Source: Petunia secreta
Lineage: Eukaryota > Streptophyta > Magnoliopsida > Solanales > Solanaceae
Reading direction: 5' to 3'
DNA length: 64,000 nucleotides
Assembly (NCBI GenBank): GCA_029990175.1
Contig: JARKIP010000021.1
Coordinates: forward strand, 19,411,501 to 19,475,500
Below the pieces are notes generated by a model. It ran no database searches and had not been told where the DNA came from. It saw only the letters and a list, made by a program, of their open reading frames with translations. Within the stretch, counting starts at the first letter, position 1. Every line of letters starts with the position of its first letter. This document shows, in pieces, positions 33,533 to 46,387 of this stretch. A program made the translations under genes and the position numbers.

Positions 33533-36500
33533 CTATATCTTGGATGCATCTGCTGTGACTCTGCTCAAAGCAATGGCTGCTTTGGATCCGGATGAACGGC
33601 CCAGATACTTGCTGATGAACTCCCCGGCTAGCAAGAGTTTATGTATATCGACATTGGTTTTTATCCCTAAACCGTTAAGCATATAGACAACATCTTCGGT
33701 TGAAACGTTGCCAGTAGCTCCTTTGGCATATGGACAGCCGCCAAGACCAGCAACAGAGGAGTCTATAGTGCTAATACCCATCTGTGGAGAATAAAACAAC
33801 AGTAACATGAGTTGGACATTCTTGAAAACATTTATGCATTTGAAATACAGCAACTCAGCGACAATAACCAGACTAAGCTCCTGCTTTTGTCAAATGTGGC
33901 TAAGAATCACCATACTTTAGGCATGCAATCCTAGCTTTAATGAGAAAATTAAAATATGGATGTGAAGTAAGACGTTAAATGTCATGGTCATTAGATAGCA
34001 TGAAACTTTTGTCGAATGTGGCTAAAAAAGACTTCGTTTTTTTCTCGTCTAGCATGATATCCTAGTCTGCCTTGCATCATCCAATCAGTCAGATAGAAAG
34101 TCTTCCCCGCAGGATTCTGCCATATTATCTTGACCAGACGTGGAGCTGTTCTGCTCTAATTTAGGTTAGAGAGGTCATGCTTCATATGCGCCCCATCAAC
34201 TTTGTACTTTTCATTCTATGGTGAGTGGGTTGTAGGGAGAAGGCCAGTAGGAGAGGGCTCGGAGAAGGCACTTTGAAATTGTGGGTAGGTTAGCAATATT
34301 TTCTTAAGTAGAGCAAGTACATGTGATTATGACAAACCGGAGAGTGTGTGAACCCTTTTTGACTACTAGCATACCTACATTTTACTGTTGCAAATTCTCA
34401 GAACATTACCTTAATGATCGTTTCTAAATTAAAATCTTAAGTTTTGACTTTCTAACTAGTTTTCAGCAGCTTAATTCATATAATATGCAATTACTTGTAC
34501 GTTTAGATTAAATTTAGCACGAAAGAAAAGAATATGTGCTTGCCTTGAATACCAAGAGAAAAACTTACTTGGAGAGAGACTAAAATATTTGAAAGAGACT
34601 GTCCATACGTATCATGGAAGTGCACAGCAAGCTTTTCAACAGGAACCACAGCCATCACAGCTTCAAGCATAGGAACAACATTTCCTGGCAATAAAAAATA
34701 AAATAACACGGAAAGGAAGCCAAGTCATTTCACAAATTTAATCTGTAGAAATTCTATTACTCTTTCAAGTCCGCTCTAACCAACCATCCAATTGAAAATA
34801 CACACTATGGCAATATATAAGTTAGCTATAGCCTAACTATACTTATACTCCTAAGATGATACGTTTGGTTAGACTGGGAAAATTCCTATTCTCAGCAACA
34901 AAATATTTTAGTTTTGGAACCTAATCATAGAAATACTTCAGCAACATAAATAGCATTTCAGTTGGACCCATAACCAAATACCTAAGTCATTTTTCACTTG
35001 AAAAGCAATACATCATTTAAAACAATACCTGGAGTAGCGACTCCTATTGTGTCTCCAAGGGAGATTTCAAAGCATCCCATGTCATGAAGTTCCTTTGCTA
35101 CATATGCCACTTTTGAAGGTGAAATTGCTCCTTCAACAGGGCATCCAATAGCACATGATACATATCTGTCAAGCATTGAAAGATCTGATTTAACTTTGCG
35201 CCATATATGATGGTAGTACATGCTAGAACATCCAAGCTGTAGCAAACTAAAATGAGATTTCTATTTTGTTCATCTGGTCATTATTTGACTAATCAAATTG
35301 AAGTTAGGGAACTGAGGCAGTTTAGATGACTCACTTCAAGACTAAGGAAATTCAAATTGATCACTAGAGCAAATGAAATCAAAGACATGAGAACAACAGA
35401 AAATAAAAAGCATTTCATACCCGCGAACGGGTATTGACAGCTTTTTGGCAGCAGAAGTAACAGCTCGATATCTGACAAGGCTCTCCTCAATGCTGCAATT
35501 GATGTTTGACTTTGAGAAAGATTCTGAAGCTGATGCAAAGACTGCTACTTCTTTCGCTCCGGCTGCAATAGCTGCTTCAAAGCCCTAACAGAAATCAAAT
35601 AACACCAATATAATTGTCAGACAAAAATGTGGTAGTTAAGAGGATGAATGGTTTTCCAACTATCAGTACGTACTTTCATATTAGGTGTCAATACAGGCAA
35701 ACTGGCACCTTCCAGATTCTTAACTGCTTCCATTACATCCTTGGCATCTGAGAGCTACCAAATAGAAATGGGAGAATGAGAAAAGATCATTTTGCATAAA
35801 TCATACTCTGAAGCAAGCTTATATATAGCCAATGATTAAGTTCAGCAACATCACACAAAGATCATGTCATTGAAAAAGTGTACTACTGAAATTATATGCA
35901 GAAAGTGGATTTCTTCTGTAAAAGGAAGAGGAGAAATACCTGAGGTACCCACTTTGGAGAAACAAAACCCGTCACTTCAACCACAGGCAGCCCGCAAGAG
36001 ACAAGCTTTTCAATTAATTCAACCTTCACTGATGTAGGAACAATATTTTTCTCATTTTGTAACCCATCCCTTGGACCAACTTCAACTATCTTCACATGCT
36101 TTGGCATGCCATCAAACAACTGCCACCAGAAAAGATACAATCAGAAGTTGAATTGTTTAAGAAGAAGGATACAAGAAATATGCGCAAGAAATAGAGAAAA
36201 CTTGTCTTGAAAATAGTGTTGGATCTCCTAGTGCTGAAAAATAGTGTTGGATCTCCTAGTGCTGTACGATAAGCACAACCAAACCTGAATCACTTTTCTT
36301 TCCATGTTTTCGAAACGAGCAAACAGAGGACCAAAAATGACTTCATAAAATTACCTTGAATGGTTTACCAACTGTGCTTTTGTGGTTGCTGTAAGATTTA
36401 GATTGATGATCTGTCAAGTACTTTGAATGAGACACAGTTCCCCTTACTACATAATTGTTGCTAAGACTCTTTGACCTGCGACTTGAAATGCCGTTACGTG

Positions 36501-37551
36501 ATCCATGTCTTCTCCATTTTAAGTTCTCTCTCCCATATTCGTCTTCATCCTCACTGAAGACAAACATATTAGAATGCTTATACATCAATTTCTGTCAACC
36601 ACATCAAGGCAAAAATTCTAAAATGCTCAGCATTTCCGCACCGAGATGCTAAGTAGCAAGAAATTTCACTGATTATTTATAAAATAATGCGGTAGTGCCT
36701 CCCAAAACCAGAAAGAAGGGGAAAGGATTTGATTAAATACCAAATGATAGAATATAGAAAAAGCATTTTTAACCAAAAAAATAAAAGAAAGGTGAAAGAA
36801 GTTTATGATCCTCCGTCTTCTTTAGAAGATAACATTCTAGCTTCTAAATGTAAGAGCTCTGCTTGAAACATTGCCCAAGACCATGATAGGCAACAAACAG
36901 TCCAATCAATAACAGCAACCATTACAATTATAACAGAAACAGATTGGATTAAGAATAGGTTTTCTCTAACAGATTAAAAGAGAATTAGAATAATCGCGCA
37001 CTGCCACTGCAGATCAGCTTTAGTTGTCATTGATGTGAAATCCTCAAGGAGACAGCTAAACTTGTAGTATTTACTTTATTCTAATTAGTGATAAACCAAT
37101 ATATCAGCCTAGTTGAACCTTGGTTACTGAAAAACAAATCAGTAGACGGAGCAGGTCCCTTGAAGTTCAATTATAAAATGAATAAACAAGAGGAACAATT
37201 TGCATAAAAGGATTGCGAAGTAACCAGTAAAGAAACATTTGAACTCTTACATAGAAATATACAGTACAAGAAAAAAGGGGAGCATCATTATTTGTCAGTC
37301 TACGCTGTGCAAAGAGAAACATCAAAAGACACAAATGAAATCATGATACATGCTAGCTGGTAAGAGTAAAATTTATGTCCTTACATGCAGCTGTTGGAGG
37401 AGCTGCAAATTCTCCCATCAGTCCAGCAGTCACCCATTACCATATCTTCTCCTATAGGCCTGCAGGCAGCAGATGAGAACCTCTCTAGCCAATCAATGTT
37501 GCTCAAACTTGGCAACCTGTCCAAGTTAAGAGGCTCTTCCAAGCTTGACAT
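33533..37551 (-). CDS. Hydroxymethylglutaryl-CoA lyase, eight coding exons
   Basis: HMG-CoA lyase splits HMG-CoA into acetyl-CoA and acetoacetate in mitochondria, the last step of leucine breakdown. Coding exons: 37551-37385, 36553-36355, 36119-35940, 35754-35674, 35584-35421, 35165-35029, 34684-34569, 33781-33533; all GT-AG and in phase, giving 430 aa. The N-terminus (MSSLEEPLNLDRLPS) and the ~120-residue leader match the plant form. TIM-barrel hallmarks: VGPRDGLQNE (Arg139, Asp140), the metal ligands in HFHDTYGQ (His331, His333), and the active-site signature SSVAGLGGCPYAKG with Cys364. It ends TADASKI. Residues 170-174 read EVTGF, where related enzymes usually have EATSF. A 5' UTR exon probably ends at 39177; its acceptor is at 37572/37571. 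Confidence 0.95.
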
Positions 37552-38564
37552 TGTTGAAGGGGATGAAACTACTGGAAATAAAGCAGGATAAAAGTAAGTG
37601 TTTTGTTAAAAATTCATCAATGGACTTTCTAGCTAGCATCAATCGACAACAGTTCAAGGGTTTGACCATCTCATACTGTTGATATTATATTAGGAACTCA
37701 ACTACCTGTTGCAGGTGAGAGGAAAAAAAAACCAATCGGAAAAGAGTCTGTAGGAAATCAACATTTGCAGTATGATCATCGGGATTGTTAAATTGTTTTG
37801 TCAAAGCAGATCGCTTGCTATAATCAGAGACTCATAGCAACAAATACCACTCAGAATTGATCACACCAGCATTTATTATCTTTTGTCGAGAATTTCAGAC
37901 TAAAGGAAAATGAAATTACAGTAAGTGAATTAAGAGAGAACATTCAAGAAATATAACATGGATGCTGATCCTGTGTATGTTTAAAAGAAATCCAGAGGAA
38001 GTCAAGTCAATTGGAATACAACAGATTTCTTCTGTGAGATCATATTTTGCGCGGATTCCCTTTAGTAATTACGAAAAAGTTTCATGGAAATCAACTAATA
38101 ATAATCAAGTTATATCGTTTAAGCATTCCTCTAATTCCTAGACTAAACCACTCCCTTATACTTTTAGACAAAATTAAGCATATTAAAAAGGAGATTCACG
38201 CACACTGGCTCCATCCCCCTAATTGTGTGATGCGGAACTATCGTGCTGCAATGAGAAACTTCTATATCTAGTTCTCCCTCAGATGAGTATCAAGACCTTT
38301 TTATTAGGGAATCATACAACAAAGACTGCACTAAATGATCAACATAAGCTAATTAGAGTAACCAATGTTGGAACACTCTCACTCCCTAAAAATGCAATGC
38401 AGCATTTCCTTTTCCCCCGATCTCCGGTCTCCTCTACGTACTTAAGAGTATCAATTGACACACCCTGAGCTCTAGCTATGCACCAACATTCATTACCCTT
38501 TTTTTAAATCATCAATGCAATAAATAAATCAATTAACATCTGCTCTCCACAAGAATTACTGACC

Positions 38565-38720
38565 CTTTAACATCAGAATCACAACTTTCTTCCATTAAAA
38601 GATAAATTACAACTAATTAGTCCTTCTTATTACATCAAGATCACAACTTTCTTCGGAAAAAACAAAATTAGTACTACTTAGTACTTCCTATAACATCAAG
38701 ATCACAACTAACTTCCAATA
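38565..38720. repeat. Tandem repeat, three units of about 65 bp
   Basis: Units share ACATCAAGATCACAACT and TTAGTACTTCC-like blocks, at about 38569, 38633 and 38692. They lie in the leader intron of the HMG-CoA lyase gene. Confidence 0.7.
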
Positions 38721-38744
38721 AAGACAAATTCTTTGCTTAGTATT

Positions 38745-39150
38745 TTCCAAAAAAACAAACTGATAAACCGAAGAAAATTAACAAAGATTCAAACTTTCAC
38801 ATTCATTCTTCTAAAGTCTCAGCTCAACATCAAATTTCAGCCAATATTAACTACCCAAAGTTACCAATTTCCAATTTTTACTACTATACAACAAGAAAAT
38901 TACCAAGATTTGAACTTTCAAATGAATTCTGCTAAAACCACAGCTCAATTTCAAATTTTAACCAATACCAACAACTCAAAAATTATAAATTTCCAATATT
39001 TACTACTTTTCAACAAGAAAATTACCAAGATTCAAACTTTCACATGAATTCTACTAAAACCTCAGCTAAACTTCAAATTTTAACCAATACCAACTACCTA
39101 AAATTACTAATTCCCAATCTTTATTACTTTACAGCAAGAAATGAAGGTTG
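38745..39150. repeat. Tandem repeat, about 3.3 units of 121 bp, next to the leader splice donor
   Basis: AGCTCAACAT- or AGCTAAACTT-type heads lie at 38821, 38942 and 39064 (spacing 121 and 122). Units contain TTTTAACCAATACCAAC, TTACTACTT and CAAGAAAATTACCAAGATT. On - the last block reads CTTGGTAATTTTCTTG, close to the true donor context GGTAAGTTTCTTG, so the unit may have included the donor. Confidence 0.8.
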
Positions 39151-39177
39151 GTTTATCAGAAAAACAAGAAACTTACC

Positions 39178-41222
39178 TAAAATGAAGAGAAGGGTCAACA
39201 GAAAAATCAAAACTTTTGACTTTTGTGGGAGTTTCTCTCTTGTGGCTATTTATTAAAAGAGGCAAGGAAGGAGAAAATAAGTAGAGAATTAAAAGAAGGG
39301 TACCCCACAAAGGAAACGTGAAGGAGAGTTGTTTGGTGATCAGTTGCTAATTTATATGGTGTCTGTATTAAGTTAAAAGTTTGGTTACTGAAACTTCTAT
39401 TACTTGTGATGTGAATTGAATCGCCAACAATTTGGAGGGAGTATTAATAAGACAAGATGGTGGGTAGGTAGTTATCAGTAGGCAGTTGGTCAAATTCTTT
39501 GCACTACTATTTATTGGTTATAACTCCTATTCCTTTAGGTCCTGGGAATTCCAATTATTTCCCATTTTCAAACTTTCTCAAATTGTTTCTTTGAATAATT
39601 ATCTAATATCTAGAATTATTGACCTGATCAATTTGAATCCGCACCATGTAAAATTTATTCAAGGAAAAATGACTATCTATCAGTACTCCAAGTCGAGATA
39701 TCTAGTTAATGGCGAACTCAGGATATCTAGTTAATGGTGAACTTGTTCGATTCATCATACCACACTCTTTCATAGTAGCTATGCATATTGATCGTACAGT
39801 TCAGTATTTAAAATTATCGATTTAATATATCAATCATTGATGTGTAAATATACAAAATCGATAATAGTATCGATATTATCTATAAGCCTATTACATCTAA
39901 CTATCTATAACAAGTGTAAGTGGTTAATATATCAATAGCAACTAAAAAAGTTGCAATTGGCGATATGAATTATCACTGGTATGTTATTTTATTTGGATTC
40001 ATCTTATATCAATAATATGCAAATACAAATAGACTGGACTATACAAGTATGATAAAATTTTCTTACATCGCACTCCAACATTAGTTAACTATTTAAATTA
40101 TACATCTAGAATAAGAAATTTCAAAATAAGTAAAAAAATTTGTCTAATATTATGAGAATATAGTCATACTTATACATGATATCCATGCTGAACCTTGAGA
40201 AAATTCATACATGTAATTCTCCCTATTTAGTTAAATGGAAGTGTATTATGTTACCTTAATTGAACTTAGCGTAGTCATTAATCCAACGTTTTATATTTAA
40301 CAACAATCCTCCTATGCAATCTTTTACTTTGAATTCCTATTATCACAAGAATTTGCAAATATCAATTAGTAATTTATATATTTTAAATAGTTCATTCTCT
40401 CGAATCATTCCATATTAGTAATTTCTTTTCTAAAAGAACATTACACTTTTTGCCACTTGCGATTTTCAGTTCCTCCACTTAGGTTTCTGTAATAAAAAAT
40501 AGGCAACCTTCTACTAAAAACCGCATATTAATTTTTGTCAGGTTTGGCAAGTGTTAGGCTTGTATGCAAGACTGAAACTAGTCAATATTCACATTAATTA
40601 ATTTATAGATACTCCCTCAGTTCTATATGAGTCGTTTTGATTGGTTGAATTTGTCTCCCAATATTTGATATTTACAAAAATAATTCAAAAGTCATTATTC
40701 TTTTTACTAAATTAGTGTAGGAAAGTTAAGCCACGTTTGTCATTCATAATATCTTTATGTTTTTTCTGCTCTCTTGTTTTTACACATATTTTTAAGTTTT
40801 TCTTCATTCTCTCTTTGTTTTTCCTTATTGGTCTATCAATATTAACAACAGCTACACCTCAAAGATCTTTGGAGGTGGGTTTAATATAATTCCAAACTGT
40901 TGTTTCTAGAAGAAAATAGGACATGAACGGATCCTATTGATGACAGCTATGATTCTCACTTGCACCTCAAATTTAAGATACTACTATTTGAAAATCGATC
41001 GAGACGCCCTTTGGAGTAAAGTCTAAAAGAGTAACACCGTGAGGTCCAAAAAATTTTGAGATCGTCTAAAATCCAAAGAAAATTAATATAATACCTTTGA
41101 TTATTTGTCGCATCATGGAAAATTGTAAGGACGAGTGAACTTTGAATATAGCATAACAAAAAGAGAAAGAGAAAATAATAATCTAGTTAGGGAAAATTGT
41201 GAACTAGTGTAAAAGTTCAAGA
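39178..41222. other. HMG-CoA lyase promoter and intergenic DNA
   Basis: The first ~200 bp should hold the leader exon and promoter of the minus-strand gene. Beyond that the DNA is AT-rich. Around 40613 ACTCCCTCAGTTCTATATGA resembles one end of a Stowaway-type MITE, without a matching second end. No gene is visible. Confidence 0.5.
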
Positions 41223-41533
41223 GTGAATTAGTTAGTATTACTAATTTTTTTTTTTTTTGGTAATTATAATTTTATTTAATCACCAAATTTGGACATTATA
41301 CACCACAGCACGCTTACACTCAGCTATGCTGTTCTTGAAAAAACTAACACTTAACAGGGAGTAAAACAACCTAGCCTAACTAATACATCAACAGAACTCT
41401 AGCTAGAAACTATACTGATCAAGCATTTGAACTTTTTTCCCTATAGCTCTAGAACGACATACTACTGCAATATTCTTTGCTACACTATCAACCTCTCACT
41501 CAGTTTTCTCAAAAATTCTCAAGTTCTCTCAAT

Positions 41534-44500
41534 TCAGATTGCATGAATCAATTCTGCATAAATCATTCTGAACACATGAGCTCTTGGTGATTTTCCATTT
41601 GCATTCTTCACAACCCACTGCCTTTGTTGCTCCCAGTTCTGCAGTTGACAATTCTGCCATTGCAACCATGTACCAGTTCTGCTCCACAAAGCATTGGCAT
41701 AGCTGCACTCAACAAACATGTGATCTCTTGTTTCATCATAGTTCTTACACAAGTTGCACTGTGATTCCACATTCATACCCCACTTGATCAGCCTATCAGC
41801 AGTAAGAAGCTTCCCCTGAAGGCATAACCACATGATGAACTTTGCTTTAGGCCTTGCCTCATTTTTAAACATGAGGCACTTCCATTCTACCTTGCCGAAA
41901 TCACCTAGATGATGATAGAATATTTGCCTGATTATGCTCTTGTTTGTCTTAAAGCCTGCTTGCCAAACAACATAATCTTTCCCTGCTCTCAGGAATTTTC
42001 TCACCATCTAAGATACTTGATTAGACACTTTGATACTTTCCAATGCTTGATTCTTTATGTAGTACTCATGGATCCATTTGATCCATAGCTTATCCTGCTT
42101 TTGGCTAAGTTCCCAGCACTATTTAGCTAGTTTCAAATTAATCATGTTTAATCCTCCAACTGCTCTTGGTGTACACATCTTGTCCCAAGCTACTAAGCTT
42201 TTCCTGGTGATTGTGCTAGCTCCTGACCATATATAGCTCCTGCTATGTGCTTCAATCAGTTAATCACTTTCATTGGTAGCACAAACAGTTGTGCCCAGTA
42301 AACTTGTTTGAACTAATTGGATCCTACCTGTATATGATAGCTTTTTTGCAGTCTAAGATGAAATTCTCGCCACTATCTTGTTGATAAGAGGCTGCCATTG
42401 AACCATGGTGATCTTCTTGATTGATTGTGGAATGCCTAAAAAATGCAAAGCAAAGAAAAAGATGCAAAAAAATGCCTAAATACTTGAAAGGCAGCTCATC
42501 TTCTGTGTAACCCAGAACTTGAATAATTATTTCCCTTTCTACATCCTTCACTGCTCCAAATTATACAACACTCTTCCCCAAGTTTGGTTGCAGTCCAGAA
42601 GCTGTGGAGAACTGTAAGAACCATTGTATAATCTAGATACAGCTGTAGTATCTCCTCTAGCAAATAACAGTAAGTCATCTGCAAAACTTAGGTGTGTAAT
42701 GCCAAGCTTTGCACATCTAGGATGGCATTTAAACTGTTTATCTTCTCTCAGCTTGTGCAATATTCTTCTCAAGTATTCCATTACCACTGCAAAGAAGAAT
42801 GGTGATATAGGATCACCTTGCCTTAGTCCTCTTGCAGCTTCAAAAAGTATAGTAAGTTCTCCATTTACTGAGACAGTGTAGATCAATATTTTAATACATT
42901 GTATCACCCACCCAATGAATTTTCTTGGAAATTTGAGCCCCTCCATGACCTGCCTTAAGTACACATTGAGTCATAAGTTTTTTGCATGTCAACCTTTATC
43001 ATACACCTTGGTGAGATGTGCTTCCTCATGAGCAAGTATCACATTGTCCCCTATCATTCTACCAGGAAGAAAACCAGCTTGAGCCTTATTGATAATGGAG
43101 GCTATTACTTTTTATATCCTAGCTGCAAGCACTTTAGAGATAAGCTTGTATAGCACATTGCAGCAGGATATAGGTCTAAAGTCCTTGACTGTTTCAGGGC
43201 ACACAGTTTTTGGTAACAAGGTAATTGAAGTGCAATGTATAGCTTTAGTCATCCTCCCAGTTACAAAGAACTGCTTTGCAGCTCTCATCACCTCTTCTTT
43301 GATCACATGCCATGCTTTCTTAAAAAACATCATTATATCCATCAATACCAGGGGCTTTGTCATCCCCAACAACAACTAGCCCCTCTTGAATTTCAGCATC
43401 AGTCACATCTGCACAAAGCTGAAGCTGCTGCTCATGGTTTAAAGTTGGCCCTTGTTTCATAACTTCCCTGTCGATTGCTGGCAAACAAGTGGCAGCAGAC
43501 ATCAATGATTTATAAAATTGTACAATCTCAACCTTAATAGCATCAGGATCTGATAGCTTCTCTCCATAAAGAGCTGTAAGTTTATCAATCTGCTTCATGT
43601 GCTTCTTTTCTTGAATGAGTGCGTGAAATACTTAGTGTTTGAGTCATCAAGATTAATCCACTTGCTCCTTGCGTTGTGTTGTAAGGCACTTTCCTCCATT
43701 AAACTCCATTTCTCCAGCTTCACCAATGTATTTTTCTCCTGCTCAAGCAAGGTCACAAAGTATTGGTACTGCATTTCTCCTTGAATTGCTTTCAATTCTT
43801 CTCTTGCCTTTGCTATTCTTTGAGTTATGCCCTTAAACTATTCTTTGTTCAGTTTTCTGAAGTTCCCCTTAAGCTATTTCATTTTTTCCATATATTTTCC
43901 CATTGTATCTTGATCCAGTCTTTGCTTTCATCCCTCCTTCACTATTTTGCAAGAAGGACTCATGTTCAGCCTATGTATTGAAGAACCTAAATGGAACTTT
44001 AGTACATTGGTTGGACAACTGCACAATCAACAACATAGGAGCATGGTCTGAAATATATGGAACATCATACTCCAGTGTTAGGTGTCCCCATTTCAGTATC
44101 CATTCATCATCACCAAAAGCTCTACCAATCCTGTTGTAAATTCTATCATCTCCATTTCGATTGTTGGTCCATGTATAGAATTATCCTTTCCATGTCGGCT
44201 CACACAGGAATAGTTGTTGCACACATTCACTAATTTTCTTATTTCTACACTAGTCACTGGATTGCCATGTAGCCTATCTTGTGGGGATAAAATTGCATTA
44301 AAGTCTCCACAGATAAGCCACAGACTAGTCACTTTTCTGCTCAAATCTTGCAGCTGATTCCATAATGCTCTCATTTGCTCACCAATATTATAACCATAGA
44401 TCACTGTCACCTCAAGTTCTGTTCCATCACTCTTGCTTTGAACCTTACAGTAACTCAATTGTTCAAGCTTGATCATCCCTTGGACTTTATACACTTTGTC

Positions 44501-44770
44501 ATCCCATATACGCCATATTCTCCTATTTATAGCACGCCCATAATTTTGCGCACTCTGGTACCCAAGGGACACTATTCTTAAGATTCCAAGAGCTTTGTGC
44601 TCTTTTACTCCTGTTTCAACTAAGCCATCAAATTTAATATGCTTTCTTTTTATATAATTTTTCAGCTCCTTCTGCTTGTACTTCTTGTTGAGGTCTATGA
44701 TGTTCCAGAATAACCAAGTCATTGAGTTAGTGAAATAGTTCCCCCCTATCATGAAGGAGATGCTTTTCAC
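41534..44770 (-). pseudogene. LINE ORF2 (endonuclease, reverse transcriptase, zinc-binding end)
   Basis: In minus order: an APE-type endonuclease with LNKKYKQKELKNYIKRKH, the ETGVK motif and CGDFNAILSPQDR (44700-44270); then reverse transcriptase with FRPISCCNVLYKLISKVLA (near 43160), GLRQGDPISPFFFAVVMEYL (near 42820) and the catalytic FADDLLLFARGD (near 42670); then a zf-RVT domain with ARPKAKFIMWLCLQGKLLTA, CNLC and DHMFVECSYA (41870-41690). Several frameshifts and stops separate these blocks. The FADD catalytic motif itself is intact. Confidence 0.88.
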
Positions 44771-44813
44771 TCATAGACTCATTGATTCTCAACGTTGTAA
44801 AGCAATTCCTGGT

Positions 44814-46292
44814 TTAAATGTTATTCAACTTTGGGTATTCTTCCAGGTTGAACTCAGGTGTGGAGTTAAATTCTTTGCCTTTAGTACTCGTATTCTTCTT
44901 CTGCACACTTGATGATCTATTTAGGATAGCGACATGTTCTACCTCTACTGTCTTCTTTCTTGATTCAATATCATGATGGCTGACTGCATTCACCACCTGC
45001 TCATTCTGCTTGCTGTCACCCTGCACCTTTTCCTCTTGCATTTGTGGCTTTATATTGTCCACCGCCTTATTCCCTTGCTGCTCATTGTTATTGTTCACAT
45101 GCCCTTTTTATTGCCGTTGTTGTACAGGTCTAGCTCTTCTTCTCCTTTTTGGTTGTATGTGCTGCTCCTCCCAATTTTGTAGTTGCCTTGCTGGTGCTTG
45201 CTGCTGCTCCCATATGTGCCCAACTTTCATACATTTCCCACATAAATTTGGTCTTCACTCACAATACATTGGCTGAATATACTCCTTCCCATTAGGATCC
45301 ATAATGATCACTTCTTCAACAAGTGGCTTAGTCACATTCACCTCAATCAACATCCTTGCATATGATATCCTACTTTGCTTAGCTGTGCATTCATCAGCAT
45401 ACATGGGAGTACCGATTGCACTCTTCATTCTGCTAAGTGAATCACAGCTCTAGTAACTCAATTTTGGAAAATTGATCTGCAAAGAAATGTCTACAGGGTA
45501 CTCAGCACTGAATTCAGTCTCGGGGTTCCAAGGTTTCATAATCATAGGCCTATTACTTGTATATGGCCCAACATATAAAATATCATACATGTTTTGCTTT
45601 GATTGAAACCTAAATCACATAATAACCCTCAGTATGCAGGAAAATTTTAGGTGGGGCAACCATTGACCAGTTCTGTGCAATATACCTCGCTGTATAATTA
45701 TAACCTGGTGTTTCCCCAATTACATATGCGATTAAAGCAGCTTTTCATTTTTCATTCTCCTGTGCTACTTCATGTGGATCCAATTGCATTTTATTTTCCC
45801 ATCTATTATTTCAGGTGGAATATATTTTAAATTACGACCATTTGTTGAGCTTCTATTACCTGTAAATAGATTTGGCAATGGTGATTCAGGCAACTATGGT
45901 AGATCTTCTTATGTGCCTCTTAGTTGATCTCCTTGTGTGCTTCTTAGCTGATCTTGTTGTATTTTGCCTTCAGATCTATGTCCTTGATCCAACTTCGCTG
46001 ATTCTAGTTGCACTTTCTCTGTTACTCATTCTTCCTTCCTCGTAACTTTACATAGCTAAAGCTTCTTAGCTGCTCCGATGGTCTGTTTTGATGAACTCGC
46101 TCCAGCTGAATAGGTAAGTTGCTGGGATGGAGTCACCTCAATTTGAGGCTCATCTCTTTGAATTCGAGCGGTTGAATGTTCACTATCCTCATCTAGCTCA
46201 TGAGATCTAGTTCCTATTGAGCTCCCTAGTGTTGTTAGTGTAATTTTTGGCGGTCTTCCACGGCCGCGGCCTTTATCTCGTCCTTTTTCCAT
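44814..46292 (-). pseudogene. LINE ORF1 (nucleic-acid-binding protein) remains
   Basis: It starts at ATG 46292 with MEKGRDKGRGRGRPPKITL, a basic N-terminus common in plant LINE ORF1. The frame stops at 46056 and similarity continues in pieces. A partial zinc knuckle CGKCMKVGH lies near 45240-45210. A Gln/Asn/Lys-rich C-terminal part ends near 44814, just before ORF2. It is not intact. Confidence 0.65.
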
Positions 46293-46387
46293 TTACATTC
46301 ACGATGGCGCACGTTAGCTTAACATGCACCGAGAGAAAATTTTGAGAAGAGAGAAAAATTTAGAAATATGGAAATGTGAATTAGTTA

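Larger units (their letters stand above)
37572..39176 (-). other. 5' UTR intron of the HMG-CoA lyase gene
   Basis: A donor-like TTTTAG/GTAAGT at 39177/39176 and an acceptor-like TTATTTCCAG ending at 37572, just upstream of the start codon, suggest a 1.6-kb leader intron. A TATA-like TATAAA on - at 39356-39351 fits a leader exon of roughly 150 bp. Two tandem arrays lie inside the intron (38565-38720 and 38745-39150). Confidence 0.65.
41235..46375 (-). mobile_element. L1-type LINE retrotransposon, near full length, degenerate
   Basis: It is about 5.1 kb in minus orientation, with ORF1 remains (46292-44814), ORF2 endonuclease, reverse transcriptase and zf-RVT remains (44770-41534), and an A tail (T tract on +, about 41245-41262). 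A 12-bp direct repeat GTGAATTAGTTA lies at 41223-41234 and 46376-46387; similarity beyond it suggests a longer, decayed target duplication. The element is 5' complete or nearly so but carries many stops. Confidence 0.88.

Noticed and set aside
37385..37591. 68-codon frame on + opposite HMG-CoA lyase exon 1
   Set aside because: Antisense shadow of the N-terminal exon, which matches plant HMG-CoA lyases on -.
40613..40860. Stowaway-type MITE
   Set aside because: Only one end (ACTCCCTCAGTTCTATATGA) is recognisable; no inverted partner or TA duplication found.
44973..45276. Cysteine/leucine-rich frames on + opposite LINE ORF1
   Set aside because: Antisense of Gln/Lys-rich ORF1 remains; no independent support.
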